NCBI GenBank assembly: GCA_016870115.1
Contig: VGCH01000010.1
Span: 1 to 64,000 of the forward strand
DNA: 64,000 bases
Origin: Alphaproteobacteria bacterium
Lineage (GTDB): Bacteria; Pseudomonadota; Alphaproteobacteria; Reyranellales; Reyranellaceae
Reading direction: 5' to 3'
Positions 20,562 through 30,594 of the stretch are shown here, piece by piece; positions within the stretch are counted from its first letter, which is position 1, and each line of letters opens with the position of its first letter. Position numbers and translations under genes: made by a program. The notes under the pieces were generated by a model. It was given only the letters and a program-made list of their open reading frames with translations. It did no database searches and was not told the origin of the DNA.

Positions 20562-21280
20562 TGGGTCAGAAGGTCAATCCCGTCGGCCTGCGGCTCGGCA
20601 TCAACCGGACCTGGGACTCGCGCTGGTACGCCGAGGGTGCCGAGTACTCGACGATGCTGCACGAGGACATCCGCATCCGGAAGGTCCTGCGCGAGAAACT
20701 GGCCCAGGCCGGAGTCGCCAAGATCGTGATCGAGCGGCCGGCCAAGCGCGCCCGCGTCACCATTCATACCGCCCGTCCGGGCGTGGTGATCGGCAAGAAG
20801 GGCGCCGACATCGAGAAGCTGCGCTCCGACCTTGGCAAGATGACTAAGGGCGAAGTGGCGCTGAACATCGTCGAGATCCGCAAGCCCGAGATCGACGCCA
20901 CGCTGATCGCCGAGAACATCGCCCAACAGCTGGAGCGCCGCGTCGCGTTCCGCCGCGCCATGAAGCGCGCCGTCCAGTCGGCGATGCGTCTCGGTGCCCA
21001 GGGCATCCGCATCAACTGCTCGGGTCGCCTTGGCGGCGCGGAAATCGCGCGCATGGAGTGGTACCGCGAGGGTCGCGTGCCGCTGCATACGCTGCGCGCC
21101 GATATCGACTACGGGACCGCCACCGCCTTCACCACCTTCGGCACCTGCGGCGTCAAGGTCTGGGTGTTCAAGGGCGAGATTCTCGCGCATGACCCGATGG
21201 CGCACGACCGCCGTGCCGAGGAGTCGGCGCCGCAGCGCACGCCGTCGCGTGTCGAGCGCACCGAGCAGAGGGACGCGTAA
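20561..21280 (+). CDS. rpsC: 30S ribosomal protein S3
   Basis: The product is 239 residues. S3 forms part of the mRNA entry site and has helicase-related lysines and arginines. The KH domain carries [15 protein letters not shown] near residue 75. The C-terminal domain has [15 protein letters not shown], and the tail is short and charged. The start codon overlaps the rplV stop, and rplP follows after six bases. Confidence 0.98.
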   Translation: MGQKVNPVGLRLGINRTWDSRWYAEGAEYSTMLHEDIRIRKVLREKLAQAGVAKIVIERPAKRARVTIHTARPGVVIGKKGADIEKLRSDLGKMTKGEVALNIVEIRKPEIDATLIAENIAQQLERRVAFRRAMKRAVQSAMRLGAQGIRINCSGRLGGAEIARMEWYREGRVPLHTLRADIDYGTATAFTTFGTCGVKVWVFKGEILAHDPMAHDRRAEESAPQRTPSRVERTEQRDA

Positions 21281-21286
21281 GCCGCC

Positions 21287-21700
21287 ATGCTGCAACCCAA
21301 GCGCACCAAGTACCGCAAGGCCTTCAAGGGCCGGATCAGCGGCGCCGCCAAGGGCGGGTACAACCTCGACTTCGGCTCGTTCGGGCTGAAGGCGATGGAG
21401 CCCGACCGCCTGACCGCGCGCCAGATCGAGGCCGCCCGTCGTGCCATCACGCGCCACATGAAGCGTGCCGGCCGCGTGTGGATCCGCGTGTTCCCCGACG
21501 TGCCGGTCTCGAAGAAGCCGGCCGAAGTCCGCATGGGCTCCGGCAAGGGCGCGCCGGAGTTCTGGGCGGCCCGCGTGCATCCCGGCCGCGTGCTGTTCGA
21601 GCTGGACGGCGTGCCGGTGACGGTCGCCAAGGAGGCGCTGGCGCTCGCCGCCGCGAAGCTCCCGATCCGCACCCGCTTCGTCGCGCGCGTCGGCGCCTAG
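21287..21700 (+). CDS. rplP: 50S ribosomal protein L16
   Basis: The 137-residue protein matches the standard L16 length and begins [17 protein letters not shown]16 binds near the A site and the central protuberance and helps position aminoacyl-tRNA. The motif [20 protein letters not shown] and the conserved arginine in it, a hydroxylation site in some bacteria, are present. Confidence 0.98.
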   Translation: MLQPKRTKYRKAFKGRISGAAKGGYNLDFGSFGLKAMEPDRLTARQIEAARRAITRHMKRAGRVWIRVFPDVPVSKKPAEVRMGSGKGAPEFWAARVHPGRVLFELDGVPVTVAKEALALAAAKLPIRTRFVARVGA

Positions 21701-21717
21701 GCCCGGGGAACAGAGCC

Positions 21718-21909
21718 ATGAAAGCCACCGACATCCGTCCCAAGACCCGCGACGAGCTCAAGACCGAGCTCGGCAACCTTCGCAAGGAAGCGTTCAACCT
21801 GCGTTTCCAGAAGGCCAGCGGCCAGTTGCAGAAGACCGCCCGCGCGCGCCAGGTGCGCCGCGACATCGCCCGCATCAAGACGGTGCTGGGCGAGAAGGAC
21901 GCAGGCTGA
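21718..21909 (+). CDS. rpmC: 50S ribosomal protein L29
   Basis: This 63-residue, mostly helical protein is the usual L29. It sits beside L23 at the tunnel exit and adds to the SRP and trigger factor docking surface. The core [17 protein letters not shown] is conserved. The start ATG 21718 is preceded by GGGGAA. Confidence 0.97.
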   Translation: MKATDIRPKTRDELKTELGNLRKEAFNLRFQKASGQLQKTARARQVRRDIARIKTVLGEKDAG

Positions 21910-21919
21910 GGAGCAGAAG

Positions 21920-22168
21920 ATGCCGAAGCGAATTCTCGAAGGCACGATCGTGAGCGACAAGATGGACAAGACCATCGTCGTCAAGGTCGAGCGCCGCGTG
22001 CAGCACCCGATCTACAAGAAGTTCATCCGCAAGTCGAAGAAGTACCACGCGCACGACGAGGCGAACGCCTTCAAGGGCAAGGTGGGCGAGATCGTGCGGA
22101 TCCGCGAGTGCCGGCCGCTCTCGCGCACCAAGTCCTGGGAAGTCCTGGGCGCGGACGCCAAGGCCTGA
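21920..22168 (+). CDS. rpsQ: 30S ribosomal protein S17
   Basis: The product is 82 residues with an OB fold that binds the 5' domain of 16S rRNA early in assembly. The conserved [21 protein letters not shown] start and the [16 protein letters not shown] end are present. It begins 11 bases after rpmC. A spacer of 58 bases before rplN is the longest gap in this part of the operon. Confidence 0.97.
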   Translation: MPKRILEGTIVSDKMDKTIVVKVERRVQHPIYKKFIRKSKKYHAHDEANAFKGKVGEIVRIRECRPLSRTKSWEVLGADAKA

Positions 22169-22226
22169 GCGGCAACGAACACGGAATTGAGGAGGTCGCG
22201 GCGCCCAGCGCCGCGGATAGGGCAAA

Positions 22227-22595
22227 ATGATCCAGATGCGGACCAACCTCGAGGTCGCCGACAATAGCGGCGCCCGTCGGGTACAGTGCATCAAGGTGCT
22301 GGGCGGCTCGCGCCGCAAGTACGCCAGCGTCGGCGACGTGATCGTCGTCTCGATCAAGGAGGCGATCCCGCGCGGCCGCGTGAAGAAGGGCGAGGTGCAT
22401 CGCGCCGTCGTCGTGCGCACCGCCCGCGAAGTTCGTCGGGCCGACGGCAGCGCCATCCGCTTCGATCGCAACGCCGCCGTGCTGCTCAGCAAGCAGGACG
22501 AGCCGATCGGCACCCGCATCTTCGGACCGGTGACGCGCGAACTGCGCGCCCGCAAGTTCATGAAGATCATTTCGCTCGCGCCCGAGGTGCTCTAG
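22227..22595 (+). CDS. rplN: 50S ribosomal protein L14
   Basis: The 122-residue protein is exactly the usual length and begins [18 protein letters not shown]14 forms an intersubunit bridge and is the target of the silencing factor RsfS. The start of L14 marks the boundary between the S10 and spc operons, but no promoter is evident in the 58-base gap before it. Transcription therefore probably runs through. Confidence 0.98.
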   Translation: MIQMRTNLEVADNSGARRVQCIKVLGGSRRKYASVGDVIVVSIKEAIPRGRVKKGEVHRAVVVRTAREVRRADGSAIRFDRNAAVLLSKQDEPIGTRIFGPVTRELRARKFMKIISLAPEVL

Positions 22596-22597
22596 CC

Positions 22598-22924
22598 ATG
22601 GCCGTCAAGCTCAAGATCCGCAAGGGCGACCGCGTCAAGGTCATCGCCGGCCGCTCCAAGGGCCGTATCGGCGACGTGCTGCGCGTGCTGCCGGCCGAGA
22701 GCCGCGTCGTCGTCTCCGGCGTGAACGTGATCAAGCGCCATACCAAACCGAACCGCGGCGAGACCGGCGGGATCGTGGAGCGCGAAGCCCCGATCCACGT
22801 CTCGAACGTGGCCGTGATCGACCCCGCCGGGACCGACAAGCCGACCAAGGTCGGCTTCAAGATCCTTGAAGACGGCCGCAAGGTGCGCTTCGCGCGCGCC
22901 TCCGGCGAGACCATCGACCGCTAG
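22598..22924 (+). CDS. rplX: 50S ribosomal protein L24
   Basis: This 108-residue protein has a KOW motif near the N-terminus ([19 protein letters not shown]). L24 is one of the two assembly initiators of the 50S subunit. The gene begins two bases after the rplN stop, so the two are coupled. Confidence 0.97.
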   Translation: MAVKLKIRKGDRVKVIAGRSKGRIGDVLRVLPAESRVVVSGVNVIKRHTKPNRGETGGIVEREAPIHVSNVAVIDPAGTDKPTKVGFKILEDGRKVRFARASGETIDR

Positions 22925-22935
22925 GAGATCGGGCC

Positions 22936-23478
22936 ATGCCCGCGCGACTTCAGGAACGCTACCAAAACGACATCCGCGCCACGCTGACGAAGGAGTTCGG
23001 CTACAAGAACCCCCTCGAAGTGCCGCGCCTGGACAAGGTCGTGATCAACATGGGCGTCGGCGAGGCGGTGAACGACCGCAAGGCCGTCGATGGCGCCGTC
23101 GCCGACCTGACCGCGATTACCGGTCAGCGGCCGGTGACCACCAAGTCGCGCAAGTCGATCGCCACCTTCAAGCTGCGCGACGGCATGGCGATCGGCGTCA
23201 AGGTCACGCTGCGCCGGACCCGCATGTACGAATTCGTCGACCGCCTGGTGAACATCGCGCTGCCGCGCGTCCGCGACTTCCGCGGCCTCAACGGCAAGTC
23301 GTTTGACGGCGCCGGCAACTTCGCGATGGGTCTCAAGGAGCAGATCGTGTTCCCCGAGATCGAGTACGACAAGGTCGACCAGGTCCGCGGCATGGACATC
23401 ATCATCTGCACGACCGCCCGCACCGACGACGAGGCTCGCGCGCTGCTGTGCGGCTTCGACTTCCCCTTCGCCACCTGA
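22936..23478 (+). CDS. rplE: 50S ribosomal protein L5
   Basis: The 180-residue product is a standard L5 that binds 5S rRNA and contacts P-site tRNA in the central protuberance. The core motifs [14 protein letters not shown] and [17 protein letters not shown] are present. It lies between rplX and rpsN, as in other spc operons. Confidence 0.98.
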   Translation: MPARLQERYQNDIRATLTKEFGYKNPLEVPRLDKVVINMGVGEAVNDRKAVDGAVADLTAITGQRPVTTKSRKSIATFKLRDGMAIGVKVTLRRTRMYEFVDRLVNIALPRVRDFRGLNGKSFDGAGNFAMGLKEQIVFPEIEYDKVDQVRGMDIIICTTARTDDEARALLCGFDFPFAT

Positions 23479-23493
23479 CGGCCGGAGACAGCA

Positions 23494-23799
23494 ATGGCCA
23501 AGACGAGTTCGGTCGAGAAGAACAAGCGCCGCGAGCGGATGGCGAAGAAATTCGCGCCCAAGCGCGCCAAGCTGAAGGCGATGGCGGTGGACGACCGGCT
23601 GTCGCCCGAGGAGCGTTTCGAGGCGCGCCTCAAGCTCGCGAAGCTGCCGCGCAATTCCTCGCCCACGCGCATCCGCAACCGGTGTGAGCTCACCGGCCGG
23701 CCGCGCGCGGTTTATCGCAAGTTCAAGCTCTCGCGCCTCGCGCTACGACAGCTCGCCTCCCAGGGCGGTCTGCCGGGCGTCGTGAAGTCGAGCTGGTAA
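23494..23799 (+). CDS. rpsN: 30S ribosomal protein S14 (zinc-independent type)
   Basis: This 101-residue S14 is the long form without the CxxC zinc ribbon, as in most proteobacteria. The conserved C-terminal segment [20 protein letters not shown] binds the 30S head rRNA. Because it lacks zinc ligands it does not need a zinc-dependent paralogue. It begins 15 bases after rplE. Confidence 0.97.
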   Translation: MAKTSSVEKNKRRERMAKKFAPKRAKLKAMAVDDRLSPEERFEARLKLAKLPRNSSPTRIRNRCELTGRPRAVYRKFKLSRLALRQLASQGGLPGVVKSSW

Positions 23800-23815
23800 A
23801 GGGGGTCCCCGGACC

Positions 23816-24214
23816 ATGGCGATGACAGATCCCGTCGGCGATATGCTGACCCGCATCCGCAACGGCCAGTCGGCGCGCCTCGACAGCGTGACCGTGCCGG
23901 CTTCGCAGATGCGTTCCAACGTTCTCGATGTGCTGAAGCGCGAAGGCTATATCCGCGGCTGGTTCGAGGAGGAGCTGCGCCCCGGCGTGCGCGAGCTGCG
24001 CGTCGAGCTCAAGTACGACAACGGCCGTCCTGTGATCCGCGACATTCGGCGCGTCTCGAAGCCCGGCCGCCGCGTCTACTCCAAGATCCGCGAGCTGCCG
24101 CGCCACTTCAACGGCCTCGGCATCTCGATCCTCTCCACCCCGCGCGGCATCATGTCGGATGCCGAGGCGCGCGCTGCCAATGTCGGCGGCGAAGTCCTCT
24201 GCAAGGTGTTCTGA
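23816..24214 (+). CDS. rpsH: 30S ribosomal protein S8
   Basis: The 132-residue protein binds the central domain of 16S rRNA. In enterobacteria it also represses the spc operon by binding near rplE. A start at 23816 gives MAMTDPVGDMLTRIRNGQ; a second ATG two codons later is possible. The C-terminal signature STPRGIMSDAEARAANVGGE is intact. rplF begins two bases after its stop. Confidence 0.97.
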   Translation: MAMTDPVGDMLTRIRNGQSARLDSVTVPASQMRSNVLDVLKREGYIRGWFEEELRPGVRELRVELKYDNGRPVIRDIRRVSKPGRRVYSKIRELPRHFNGLGISILSTPRGIMSDAEARAANVGGEVLCKVF

Positions 24215-24216
24215 TC

Positions 24217-24750
24217 ATGTCGCGCGTCGGCAAGAATCCCGTTCCGATCCCGCAGGGCGTCACCGTCGACCTGCAGGGCCAGTCCCTCAAGGTCAAGGGC
24301 AAGCGCGGCGAGCTCGCCTTCGTCGTTCACGACGACGTGGCTGTCACTCGCGAGGGCAGCGGACTGACCTTCAAGCCGCGCGTCGAGAGCCGGCGCGCCC
24401 GCATGCAGTGGGGCACCGCCCGCAACCTCGTGCGCAACATGGTGCGCGGCGTTTCGGACGGCTTCACCGTGACGCTGGAGATCAACGGCGTGGGCTATCG
24501 TGCCCAGGCCGACGCCAAGAACCTGAAGCTCCAGCTCGGCTATAGCCACGACATCGAGTATCCGATCCCGGCTGGCGTGCAGATCAAGGCCACGAAGCCG
24601 ACCGAGATCGAGATCAGCGGCGCTGACCGCCAGAAGGTCGGCCAGATCGCCGCCGAGATCCGCTCGATGCGTCCGCCGGAGCCCTACAAGGGCAAGGGCA
24701 TCAAGTATTCGACCGAGACCATCCGCCGCAAGGAAGGCAAGAAGAAGTAG
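24217..24750 (+). CDS. rplF: 50S ribosomal protein L6
   Basis: The product is 177 residues with the two related L6 domains. It binds near the sarcin-ricin loop and the factor-binding site. The conserved C-terminal motif [16 protein letters not shown] is present. The start [15 protein letters not shown] is typical of the family. Confidence 0.98.
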   Translation: MSRVGKNPVPIPQGVTVDLQGQSLKVKGKRGELAFVVHDDVAVTREGSGLTFKPRVESRRARMQWGTARNLVRNMVRGVSDGFTVTLEINGVGYRAQADAKNLKLQLGYSHDIEYPIPAGVQIKATKPTEIEISGADRQKVGQIAAEIRSMRPPEPYKGKGIKYSTETIRRKEGKKK

Positions 24751-24760
24751 GGCTCGACAG

Positions 24761-25123
24761 ATGACCGACACCAAACGTCTCTTCGAACGCCGGCAGCGCC
24801 GCACGCGGCACGCCGTGCGCAAGGCGGCCGGCAGCCGCCCCCGGCTGAGCGTCTTCCGCTCGGGCAAGCACATCTACGCCCAGGTGATCGACGACCGGAA
24901 GGGCGCCACGCTCGCGGCCGCCTCGACGCTCGAGAAGTCGCTCAAGGGCACGCTGAAGACCGGCGCCAGCCGCGACGCCGCGACCGCTGTCGGCAAGTTG
25001 TTGGCCGAGCGGGCGCTTGCCGCCGGCGTCAAGGAAGTCGTGTTCGACCGCGGTGGCTACATTTTCCACGGCCGCGTCGCTGCGCTGGCCAATGGCGCCC
25101 GCGAGGGCGGCCTGTCGTTCTGA
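24761..25123 (+). CDS. rplR: 50S ribosomal protein L18
   Basis: This 120-residue protein binds 5S rRNA together with L5. The segment [20 protein letters not shown] and the C-terminal [18 protein letters not shown] motif are conserved. It is followed by rpsE after 15 bases that hold a GGGAG ribosome-binding site. Confidence 0.97.
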   Translation: MTDTKRLFERRQRRTRHAVRKAAGSRPRLSVFRSGKHIYAQVIDDRKGATLAAASTLEKSLKGTLKTGASRDAATAVGKLLAERALAAGVKEVVFDRGGYIFHGRVAALANGAREGGLSF

Positions 25124-25138
25124 TCGGGAGTTGAATTC

Positions 25139-25723
25139 ATGGCTCGTTCACCCGGCGGTTCCGGACGTTCCCCGCGCGATCGCGATCGCGGCCGCGAGCG
25201 GGAGCGCGACGAGGACAACGAACTGACTGACAAGCTGGTCGCGATCAACCGCGTCGCCAAGGTCGTCAAGGGCGGCCGGCGCTTCGGCTTCGCCGCCATC
25301 GTCGTCGTCGGCGACCAGTGCGGCCGCGTCGGCCACGGTTCGGGCAAGGCCCGTGAGGTGCCGGAGGCAATCCGCAAGGCCACGGAGTCGGCCAAGCGGA
25401 ACCTGATCCGCGTGCCGCTCCGCGACGGCCGCACCCTGCACCACGATGTCCGCGGCCGATTCGGTGCGGGCAAGGTGACGCTGCGCTCGGCTCCGGCCGG
25501 CACCGGCATCATCGCCGGCGGCCCGATGCGCGCCGTCTTCGAGACGCTCGGGGTGAAGGACGTGGTGGCCAAGTCGGTCGGCACATCCAATCCGCACAAC
25601 ATGATCAAGGCCACCTTCGAGGCGCTTCAGGCACTGAACTCGCCGCGCATGGTGGCGACCCGCCGCGGCAAGAAGGTCGGCGACCTGCTGGGCCGCCGCG
25701 ACGACGCCGCCGAGGCGGCATAG
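25139..25723 (+). CDS. rpsE: 30S ribosomal protein S5
   Basis: The 194-residue protein helps maintain decoding accuracy and lines the mRNA entry tunnel with S3 and S4. It has a charged N-terminal extension with alternating Arg, Asp and Glu (about residues 8-27). The double-stranded-RNA-binding-like fold follows, with [22 protein letters not shown]. The C-terminus extends past the core by about 15 residues. Confidence 0.98.
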   Translation: MARSPGGSGRSPRDRDRGRERERDEDNELTDKLVAINRVAKVVKGGRRFGFAAIVVVGDQCGRVGHGSGKAREVPEAIRKATESAKRNLIRVPLRDGRTLHHDVRGRFGAGKVTLRSAPAGTGIIAGGPMRAVFETLGVKDVVAKSVGTSNPHNMIKATFEALQALNSPRMVATRRGKKVGDLLGRRDDAAEAA

Positions 25724-25733
25724 GGAGCCCGCC

Positions 25734-25925
25734 ATGGCCGACAAGAAGACGCTCACCGTCACCCAGACCGGCAGCCCGATCGGCCGCACGCAGGACCAGC
25801 GCGCGACGCTGGCGGGTCTCGGACTGAACAAGCGCCACCGCAGCCGTGTCCTCGAGGACACCCCGGCGGTGCGCGGCATGATCAACAAGGTGCGCCATCT
25901 GGTGCGCGTCGAGGAGGCGCGCTGA
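25734..25925 (+). CDS. rpmD: 50S ribosomal protein L30
   Basis: The product has 63 residues, the normal size of bacterial L30. The motif [21 protein letters not shown] is family-specific. It lies between rpsE and rplO, as in other spc operons. Confidence 0.96.
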   Translation: MADKKTLTVTQTGSPIGRTQDQRATLAGLGLNKRHRSRVLEDTPAVRGMINKVRHLVRVEEAR

Positions 25926-25962
25926 GCGGCCGCCTGCGGCGCCAGCGCGAAAGGATCGAACC

Positions 25963-26442
25963 ATGAAGCTCAACGTCCTCTCGGACAACGAAGGCGCCCG
26001 CAAGGCCCGCATGCGCGTCGGCCGTGGCATCGGCTCGGGCAAGGGCAAGACCGCCGGTCGCGGCGTGAAGGGCCAGAAGTCCCGCACCGGCGTTGCCATC
26101 AAGGGTTTCGAGGGCGGCCAGATGCCGCTCTATCGCCGCATGCCCAAGCGCGGCTTCACGCCGCCCAACGCCAAGACCTGGCAGGTGGTGAATGTCGGTG
26201 CGCTGCAGACGGCGATCGACGCCGGCCGTCTCGACGCCACCAAGCCGGTCGACGCCACCGCGATGGCCGCGGCTGGCCTGTTCAAGAACCCGCGCGATGG
26301 CGTGCGGCTGTTGGGCAAGGGCGAGCTGAAGGCGGGTCTCACGATCAAGGTCGCGGGCGCTTCGGCGTCGGCGATCGCCGCCGTCGAGAAGGCGGGCGGC
26401 AAGGTCGAACTGCCGCCGGCGCCGGCCGCCGAGGCGGCCTGA
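25963..26442 (+). CDS. rplO: 50S ribosomal protein L15
   Basis: This 159-residue protein has the basic glycine-rich N-terminal extension that threads through 23S rRNA ([22 protein letters not shown], split here only for description). The globular C-terminal domain includes the GAS-rich segment near residue 130. The gene ends 62 bases before secY, in a spacer that carries a strong hairpin. Confidence 0.97.
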   Translation: MKLNVLSDNEGARKARMRVGRGIGSGKGKTAGRGVKGQKSRTGVAIKGFEGGQMPLYRRMPKRGFTPPNAKTWQVVNVGALQTAIDAGRLDATKPVDATAMAAAGLFKNPRDGVRLLGKGELKAGLTIKVAGASASAIAAVEKAGGKVELPPAPAAEAA

Positions 26443-26457
26443 GGCTTCGTCGCGACG

Positions 26458-26478
26458 CCGGCGTCCTGGGGACGCCGG
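26458..26478 (+). other. Perfect 9-bp hairpin between rplO and secY
   Basis: Bases 26458-26466 are the reverse complement of 26470-26478, with a TGG loop. No T tract follows, so it is more likely a processing or stability element, or a translation modulator for secY, than a terminator. Confidence 0.6.
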
Positions 26479-26504
26479 TGATTTCCGGTAAGGCGTGAGG
26501 TTCC

Positions 26505-27851
26505 ATGGCGTCCGCAGCCGAACAACTGGCATCCAACCTGAACTGGGGCGCGATCGGCAAGGCCACCGAGCTGAAGCAGCGCCTGTGGTTCACGCTGGGC
26601 GCGCTGGTGGTGTTCCGCATCGGCGCCTACATCCCGGTTCCCGGCGTGGATCCCACGGCGCTGGCCGAGATTTTCCAGCAGAACGCCGGTGGGATCGCCG
26701 GCCTGCTCGACGTGTTCTCCGGCGGCTCGATCGGCCGAATGTCGATCCTGGCGCTCAGCATCATGCCGTACATCTCGGCCTCCATCATCATGCAGATCCT
26801 GACGACGGTCGTGCCGTCGCTGGAGCAGCTGAAGAAGGAGGGCGAGGCGGGCCGAAAGAAGATCAACCAGTACACCCGCTACGGCACCGTCGTGCTCGCG
26901 GCCTTCCAAGCCTGGGGCATCGCGGTCGGCCTTGAGGGGCAGGTCGCGAGCGCCGGTCCGGTCGTGCCCGATCCCGGCCTGTTCTTCCGTTTCGTCGCGG
27001 TGATCACCCTGGTCGGCGGCACACTTTTCCTGATGTGGCTTGGCGAGCAGATCACGGCGCGCGGTGTCGGCAACGGCATTTCGCTGATCATCTTCGCCGG
27101 CATCGTCGCCGCCCTGCCTGACGCGCTGGTCCAGACGCTTGAGCTTGGCCGCACCGGCGCGCTGTCGGCGCTGTTCATCATCGCGCTGCTGATCGGCGTC
27201 GTGGTGGTCGTGGCGGTGGTGGTGTTCGTCGAAACCGCTCAAAGACGCATCGTCGTCCAATATCCAAAACGCCAGGTCGGCAACCGCATGTATGGCGGCG
27301 AGGCCTCGCACCTGCCGCTCAAGGTCAACACGGCCGGCGTCATCCCGCCGATCTTCGCGAGCTCGCTGCTGCTGTTCCCTGCGACCATCGCGTCGTTCCA
27401 GGGCAACACGGCGGAGGCCGGCTGGATGCAGTTCATCGCCGGCTACCTCAGCCACGGCCAGCCGCTCTACCTGCTGCTCTATGTCGGCCTGATCGTGTTT
27501 TTCTGCTTCTTCTACACGACGGTCGTCTTCAACCCGGTCGATACCGCCGACAACCTCAAGAAGAACGGCGGCTTCGTGCCGGGTATCCGGCCGGGCAAGA
27601 ACACGGCTGAGTATCTGGAGTACATCCTCACGCGCCTCACCGCGTTGGGCGCGATCTATCTGTCGCTGGTCTGCATCCTTCCGGAACTCCTGATCTCGCG
27701 CGGCGGCGTTCCGTTCTACTTCGGCGGTACCAGCCTCCTGATCGTGGTTTCGGTGACGCTCGACACCGTGACCCAGGTCCAGTCGCATCTGCTGGCGCAC
27801 CAGTATGAGGGACTGATCAAGAAGGCGCGGCTGCGCGGCAAGCGGCGATGA
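26505..27851 (+). CDS. secY: Preprotein translocase subunit SecY
   Basis: The 448-residue membrane protein has the ten hydrophobic segments expected of SecY and forms the protein-conducting channel with SecE. The first span begins at about residue 26. The plug region FSGGSIGRMSILALSIMPY follows, and the cytosolic loop with ETAQRRIVVQYPKR precedes the C-terminal half. The gene keeps its usual place after rplO. Its stop codon overlaps the start of adk by four bases. Confidence 0.98.
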   Translation: MASAAEQLASNLNWGAIGKATELKQRLWFTLGALVVFRIGAYIPVPGVDPTALAEIFQQNAGGIAGLLDVFSGGSIGRMSILALSIMPYISASIIMQILTTVVPSLEQLKKEGEAGRKKINQYTRYGTVVLAAFQAWGIAVGLEGQVASAGPVVPDPGLFFRFVAVITLVGGTLFLMWLGEQITARGVGNGISLIIFAGIVAALPDALVQTLELGRTGALSALFIIALLIGVVVVVAVVVFVETAQRRIVVQYPKRQVGNRMYGGEASHLPLKVNTAGVIPPIFASSLLLFPATIASFQGNTAEAGWMQFIAGYLSHGQPLYLLLYVGLIVFFCFFYTTVVFNPVDTADNLKKNGGFVPGIRPGKNTAEYLEYILTRLTALGAIYLSLVCILPELLISRGGVPFYFGGTSLLIVVSVTLDTVTQVQSHLLAHQYEGLIKKARLRGKRR

Positions 27852-28498
27852 AGATCATCCTTCTCGGGCCGCCCGGCGCGGGCAAGGGCACCCAGGCGCA
27901 GCGTCTCCAGCAGGAGCGCGGCATGGTCCAGCTTTCGACCGGCGACATGCTGCGGGCGGCGGTGGCGTCGGGGTCGGACCTCGGCGTCAAGGCCAAGGCG
28001 ATCATGGAGCGCGGCGATCTGGTGCCGGACGCGCTGATGGTCGGCCTGATCGAACAGCGGATCGCCCAGCCCGATTGCGCCAAGGGCTTCATCCTGGACG
28101 GCTTCCCGCGGACCACGGCTCAGGCCGAGGCGCTGGACCGCATGCTGGCCGCCATGGGCGTGAAGCTCGACCGGGTGATCGAGATGGAGGTCGACGAGGC
28201 GGCCCTGACTGAGCGTATCGTCGGCCGTTTCTCCTGCGCCAAGTGCGGCGCGGGCTACCACGACAAGTTCAAGCAGCCGGCCAAGCGGGGCGTCTGCGAC
28301 AGCTGCGGCCATACCGAGTTCAGCCGCCGCAAGGACGACAACGCGGAGACGGTAAAGACGCGGATGGCCGCCTACCGGGCCCAGACGGAGCCCCTGCTGC
28401 CCTACTATCGGGCCAAGGGGGTTCTGCGGGGGGTCGATGGGATGGCCGAAATGGGTGAGGTGTACCGCCAGATCGTGCGGATTCTGGACGGGACTTGA
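27848..28498 (+). CDS. adk: Adenylate kinase with cysteine-type LID
   Basis: The enzyme converts ATP and AMP to two ADP. The P-loop GPPGAGKGTQA starts at residue 7, and the AMP-binding region has DGFPRTTAQAEAL. The 216-residue length means a long LID. The LID has two CxxC pairs (CAKC and CDSC, near residues 130-155), a structural zinc site found in many alphaproteobacterial and Gram-positive enzymes. The ATGA overlap with secY indicates translational coupling. Confidence 0.98.
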   Translation: MKIILLGPPGAGKGTQAQRLQQERGMVQLSTGDMLRAAVASGSDLGVKAKAIMERGDLVPDALMVGLIEQRIAQPDCAKGFILDGFPRTTAQAEALDRMLAAMGVKLDRVIEMEVDEAALTERIVGRFSCAKCGAGYHDKFKQPAKRGVCDSCGHTEFSRRKDDNAETVKTRMAAYRAQTEPLLPYYRAKGVLRGVDGMAEMGEVYRQIVRILDGT

Positions 28499-28513
28499 CA
28501 AGAATGGGTTCCG

Positions 28514-28541
28514 TTGACTCGGGGGCCGCGATTTATATAAT
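28514..28541 (+). promoter_or_regulatory. Promoter of the alpha operon (rpsM-rpsK-rpoA-rplQ)
   Basis: TTGACT at 28514-28519 and a perfect TATAAT at 28536-28541 are 16 bases apart. The A/T-rich -10 region stands out in otherwise GC-rich sequence. A start of transcription near 28548 would leave a leader of about 70 bases before rpsM. That leader contains a GCGCGC/GCGCGC hairpin at 28577-28592. Confidence 0.85.
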
Positions 28542-28576
28542 CGCGCGCTTTTCCGGGACCAGCGGGCAGAGACGGA

Positions 28577-28592
28577 GCGCGCATTTGCGCGC
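28577..28592 (+). other. Small hairpin in the rpsM leader
   Basis: A 6-bp GCGCGC stem with an ATTT loop ends 12 bases before the Shine-Dalgarno sequence of rpsM. In E. coli, S4 represses this operon through a pseudoknot in the rpsM leader. S4 is not encoded in the alpha operon here, so any regulator would differ. Confidence 0.4.
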
Positions 28593-28617
28593 CCTAAGCC
28601 TTTGAAGGAGTTGGACT

Positions 28618-28995
28618 TTGGCGCGTATAGCCGGCGTTAACATCCCGACCGCCAAGCGGGTGGTGATCGGGCTCCAGTACATCCACGGGATCGGCGAGGC
28701 GAAGGCCCGCGAGATCTGTGGAAAAGTCGGAATCGAGGAGTCGCGGCGCGTTAACACGCTCAGCGACGACGAGGTGATCCGGATCCGCGAGACCATCGAC
28801 CGCGACTACACGGTCGAGGGCGATCTGCGGCGCGAGACGGCGATGAACATCAAGCGCTTGATGGACCTCGCCTGCTATCGCGGCCTGCGGCATCGCCGCG
28901 GGCTGCCGGTCCGCGGCCAGCGCACGCATACCAATGCGCGCACCCGCAAGGGCCCGGCCAAGCCGATCGCCGGCAAGAAGAAAGTCACGAAGTAA
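28618..28995 (+). CDS. rpsM: 30S ribosomal protein S13 (TTG start)
   Basis: The product has 125 residues and begins [19 protein letters not shown] after the initiator. The only start codon that fits the conserved N-terminus is TTG at 28618, with AAGGAG at 28605-28610, seven bases before it. S13 bridges the two subunits in the 30S head and contacts P-site tRNA through its basic tail ([17 protein letters not shown]). It opens the alpha operon. Confidence 0.97.
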   Translation: MARIAGVNIPTAKRVVIGLQYIHGIGEAKAREICGKVGIEESRRVNTLSDDEVIRIRETIDRDYTVEGDLRRETAMNIKRLMDLACYRGLRHRRGLPVRGQRTHTNARTRKGPAKPIAGKKKVTK

Positions 28996-29010
28996 ACGGG
29001 GGATCGGACT

Positions 29011-29430
29011 ATGGCCAAGCCTGCAGCCGCCGCGAGCGGCGCCGCCCCTGTTGCCGCGCGTCCGCGTCGCAAGGAGCGAAAGAACATCATCTCCGGCGTG
29101 GTGCATGTGAACGCCTCGTTCAACAACACCATCGTCACCATCACCGACGCCCAGGGCAATGCGATCGCTTGGTCGTCGTCGGGTCAGCAGGGCTTCAAGG
29201 GCTCGCGCAAGAGCACGCCGTTCGCCGCCCAGATGGCCGCCGAGAATGCCGGCCGCAAGGCGATGGAACACGGCATGCGAACCGTCGAGATCGAGGTGCG
29301 CGGTCCGGGTTCGGGCCGCGAGTCGGCGCTGCGCGCGCTGCAGGCGGTCGGGCTCGCCGTTACGGCGATCCGCGACGTGACGCCGATCCCGCACAACGGC
29401 TGCCGGCCGCCCAAGCGCCGGCGCGTCTGA
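29011..29430 (+). CDS. rpsK: 30S ribosomal protein S11
   Basis: This 139-residue protein lines the 30S platform near the mRNA exit. An Ala/Pro-rich N-terminal extension of about 20 residues precedes the conserved core ([18 protein letters not shown]). The C-terminal signature [17 protein letters not shown] is intact. The spacer before rpoA contains a stable hairpin. Confidence 0.98.
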   Translation: MAKPAAAASGAAPVAARPRRKERKNIISGVVHVNASFNNTIVTITDAQGNAIAWSSSGQQGFKGSRKSTPFAAQMAAENAGRKAMEHGMRTVEIEVRGPGSGRESALRALQAVGLAVTAIRDVTPIPHNGCRPPKRRRV

Positions 29431-29443
29431 TCGCGGGAGTGTG

Positions 29444-29463
29444 CCGGCGCGTACGCGCGCCGG
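29444..29463 (+). other. 8-bp hairpin with UACG loop between rpsK and rpoA
   Basis: Bases 29444-29451 pair perfectly with 29456-29463 around a TACG loop, which is a UNCG-type tetraloop in RNA. No T run follows. The hairpin may define an mRNA processing end or tune the rpsK to rpoA ratio. Confidence 0.55.
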
Positions 29464-29556
29464 TGGAGTAGGGCGGAAGGCGCACTGGCGCCGCCGCGAC
29501 GTTCAATGCGGGTCGCAATGGCCCGCCAAACAATTCGGTCGAGAGAGGTAGCCCCC

Positions 29557-30573
29557 GTGCTTCAGAAGAACTGGCAAGACCTGATCAAGCCGGAGAAGCT
29601 CGTCACCGAGGCCGGGACGGATCCTGGCCGCACCGCCACTATCGTGGCCGAGCCGCTGGAGCGGGGCTTCGGCCTCACGCTCGGCAACGCGTTGCGCCGC
29701 GTGCTGCTGTCGTCGCTGCAGGGCGCGGCTGTGACGTCGATCAAGATCGACAACGTGCTGCACGAGTTCTCCTCGATTCCCGGCGTCCGCGAGGACGTGG
29801 TCGACATCGTGCTGAACGTGAAGGCGATGGCGGTGAAGATGCAGGGCGACCGCGTGCAGCGGCTCTATCTGCGCGCCGTCGGCCCCGGCGAAGTGACCGC
29901 CGGCATGATCGAGCTGCCGGGCGACGTTCAGATCATGGACCCCAAGCATCTGATCTGCACGCTCGACGATGGCGCCTCGATCGCCATGGAGCTGATGGTC
30001 GCGACCGGCAAGGGCTACGTGCCCGCCACGGCCAACCGGCCCGAGGACGCGCCGATCGGCCTGATCCCGGTCGATTCGGTGTTCAGCCCGGTGAAGCGCG
30101 TTTCCTACAAGATCGAGAACAGCCGCGTCGGCCAGGTGACCGACTACGACAAGCTCTCGATGACGGTCGAGACCAACGGGACCACCCGGCCCGAGGACGC
30201 CGTGGCGCTGGCCGCGCGCATCCTGCAGGACCAGCTGCAGCTCTTCATCAACTTCGACGAGCCGCGCGAGGTCCGCAAGGAAGAGCAGGCCGACGATTTC
30301 CCGTTCAACCGCAACCTGCTGCGCAAGGTCGACGAGCTCGAGCTCTCGGTGCGCTCGGCCAACTGCCTGAAGAACGACAACATCATCTACATCGGCGATC
30401 TGGTTCAGAAGACCGAGGCGGAGATGCTGCGCACGCCGAACTTCGGGCGCAAGTCGCTGAACGAGATCAAGGAAGTGCTCGCCGGCATGGGGCTGCACCT
30501 GGGTATGGAAATCCCGGGCTGGCCGCCGGAGAACATCGAGGAAATGGCCAAGCGGCTGGAAGAGCCGTACTGA
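29557..30573 (+). CDS. rpoA: DNA-directed RNA polymerase subunit alpha
   Basis: The frame is open from 29506, but I place the start at GTG 29557. This gives the alphaproteobacterial beginning (V/M)[14 protein letters not shown] and a 338-residue protein. GAGAGAGG at 29541-29548 is the ribosome-binding site. The N-terminal domain (about 1-235) dimerises and nucleates the polymerase. The C-terminal domain (about 255-338) binds UP elements and activators and ends in the family tail [11 protein letters not shown]. Confidence 0.97.
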   Translation: MLQKNWQDLIKPEKLVTEAGTDPGRTATIVAEPLERGFGLTLGNALRRVLLSSLQGAAVTSIKIDNVLHEFSSIPGVREDVVDIVLNVKAMAVKMQGDRVQRLYLRAVGPGEVTAGMIELPGDVQIMDPKHLICTLDDGASIAMELMVATGKGYVPATANRPEDAPIGLIPVDSVFSPVKRVSYKIENSRVGQVTDYDKLSMTVETNGTTRPEDAVALAARILQDQLQLFINFDEPREVRKEEQADDFPFNRNLLRKVDELELSVRSANCLKNDNIIYIGDLVQKTEAEMLRTPNFGRKSLNEIKEVLAGMGLHLGMEIPGWPPENIEEMAKRLEEPY

Positions 30574-30594
30574 GCCGCTGGAAGGACAAGGATC

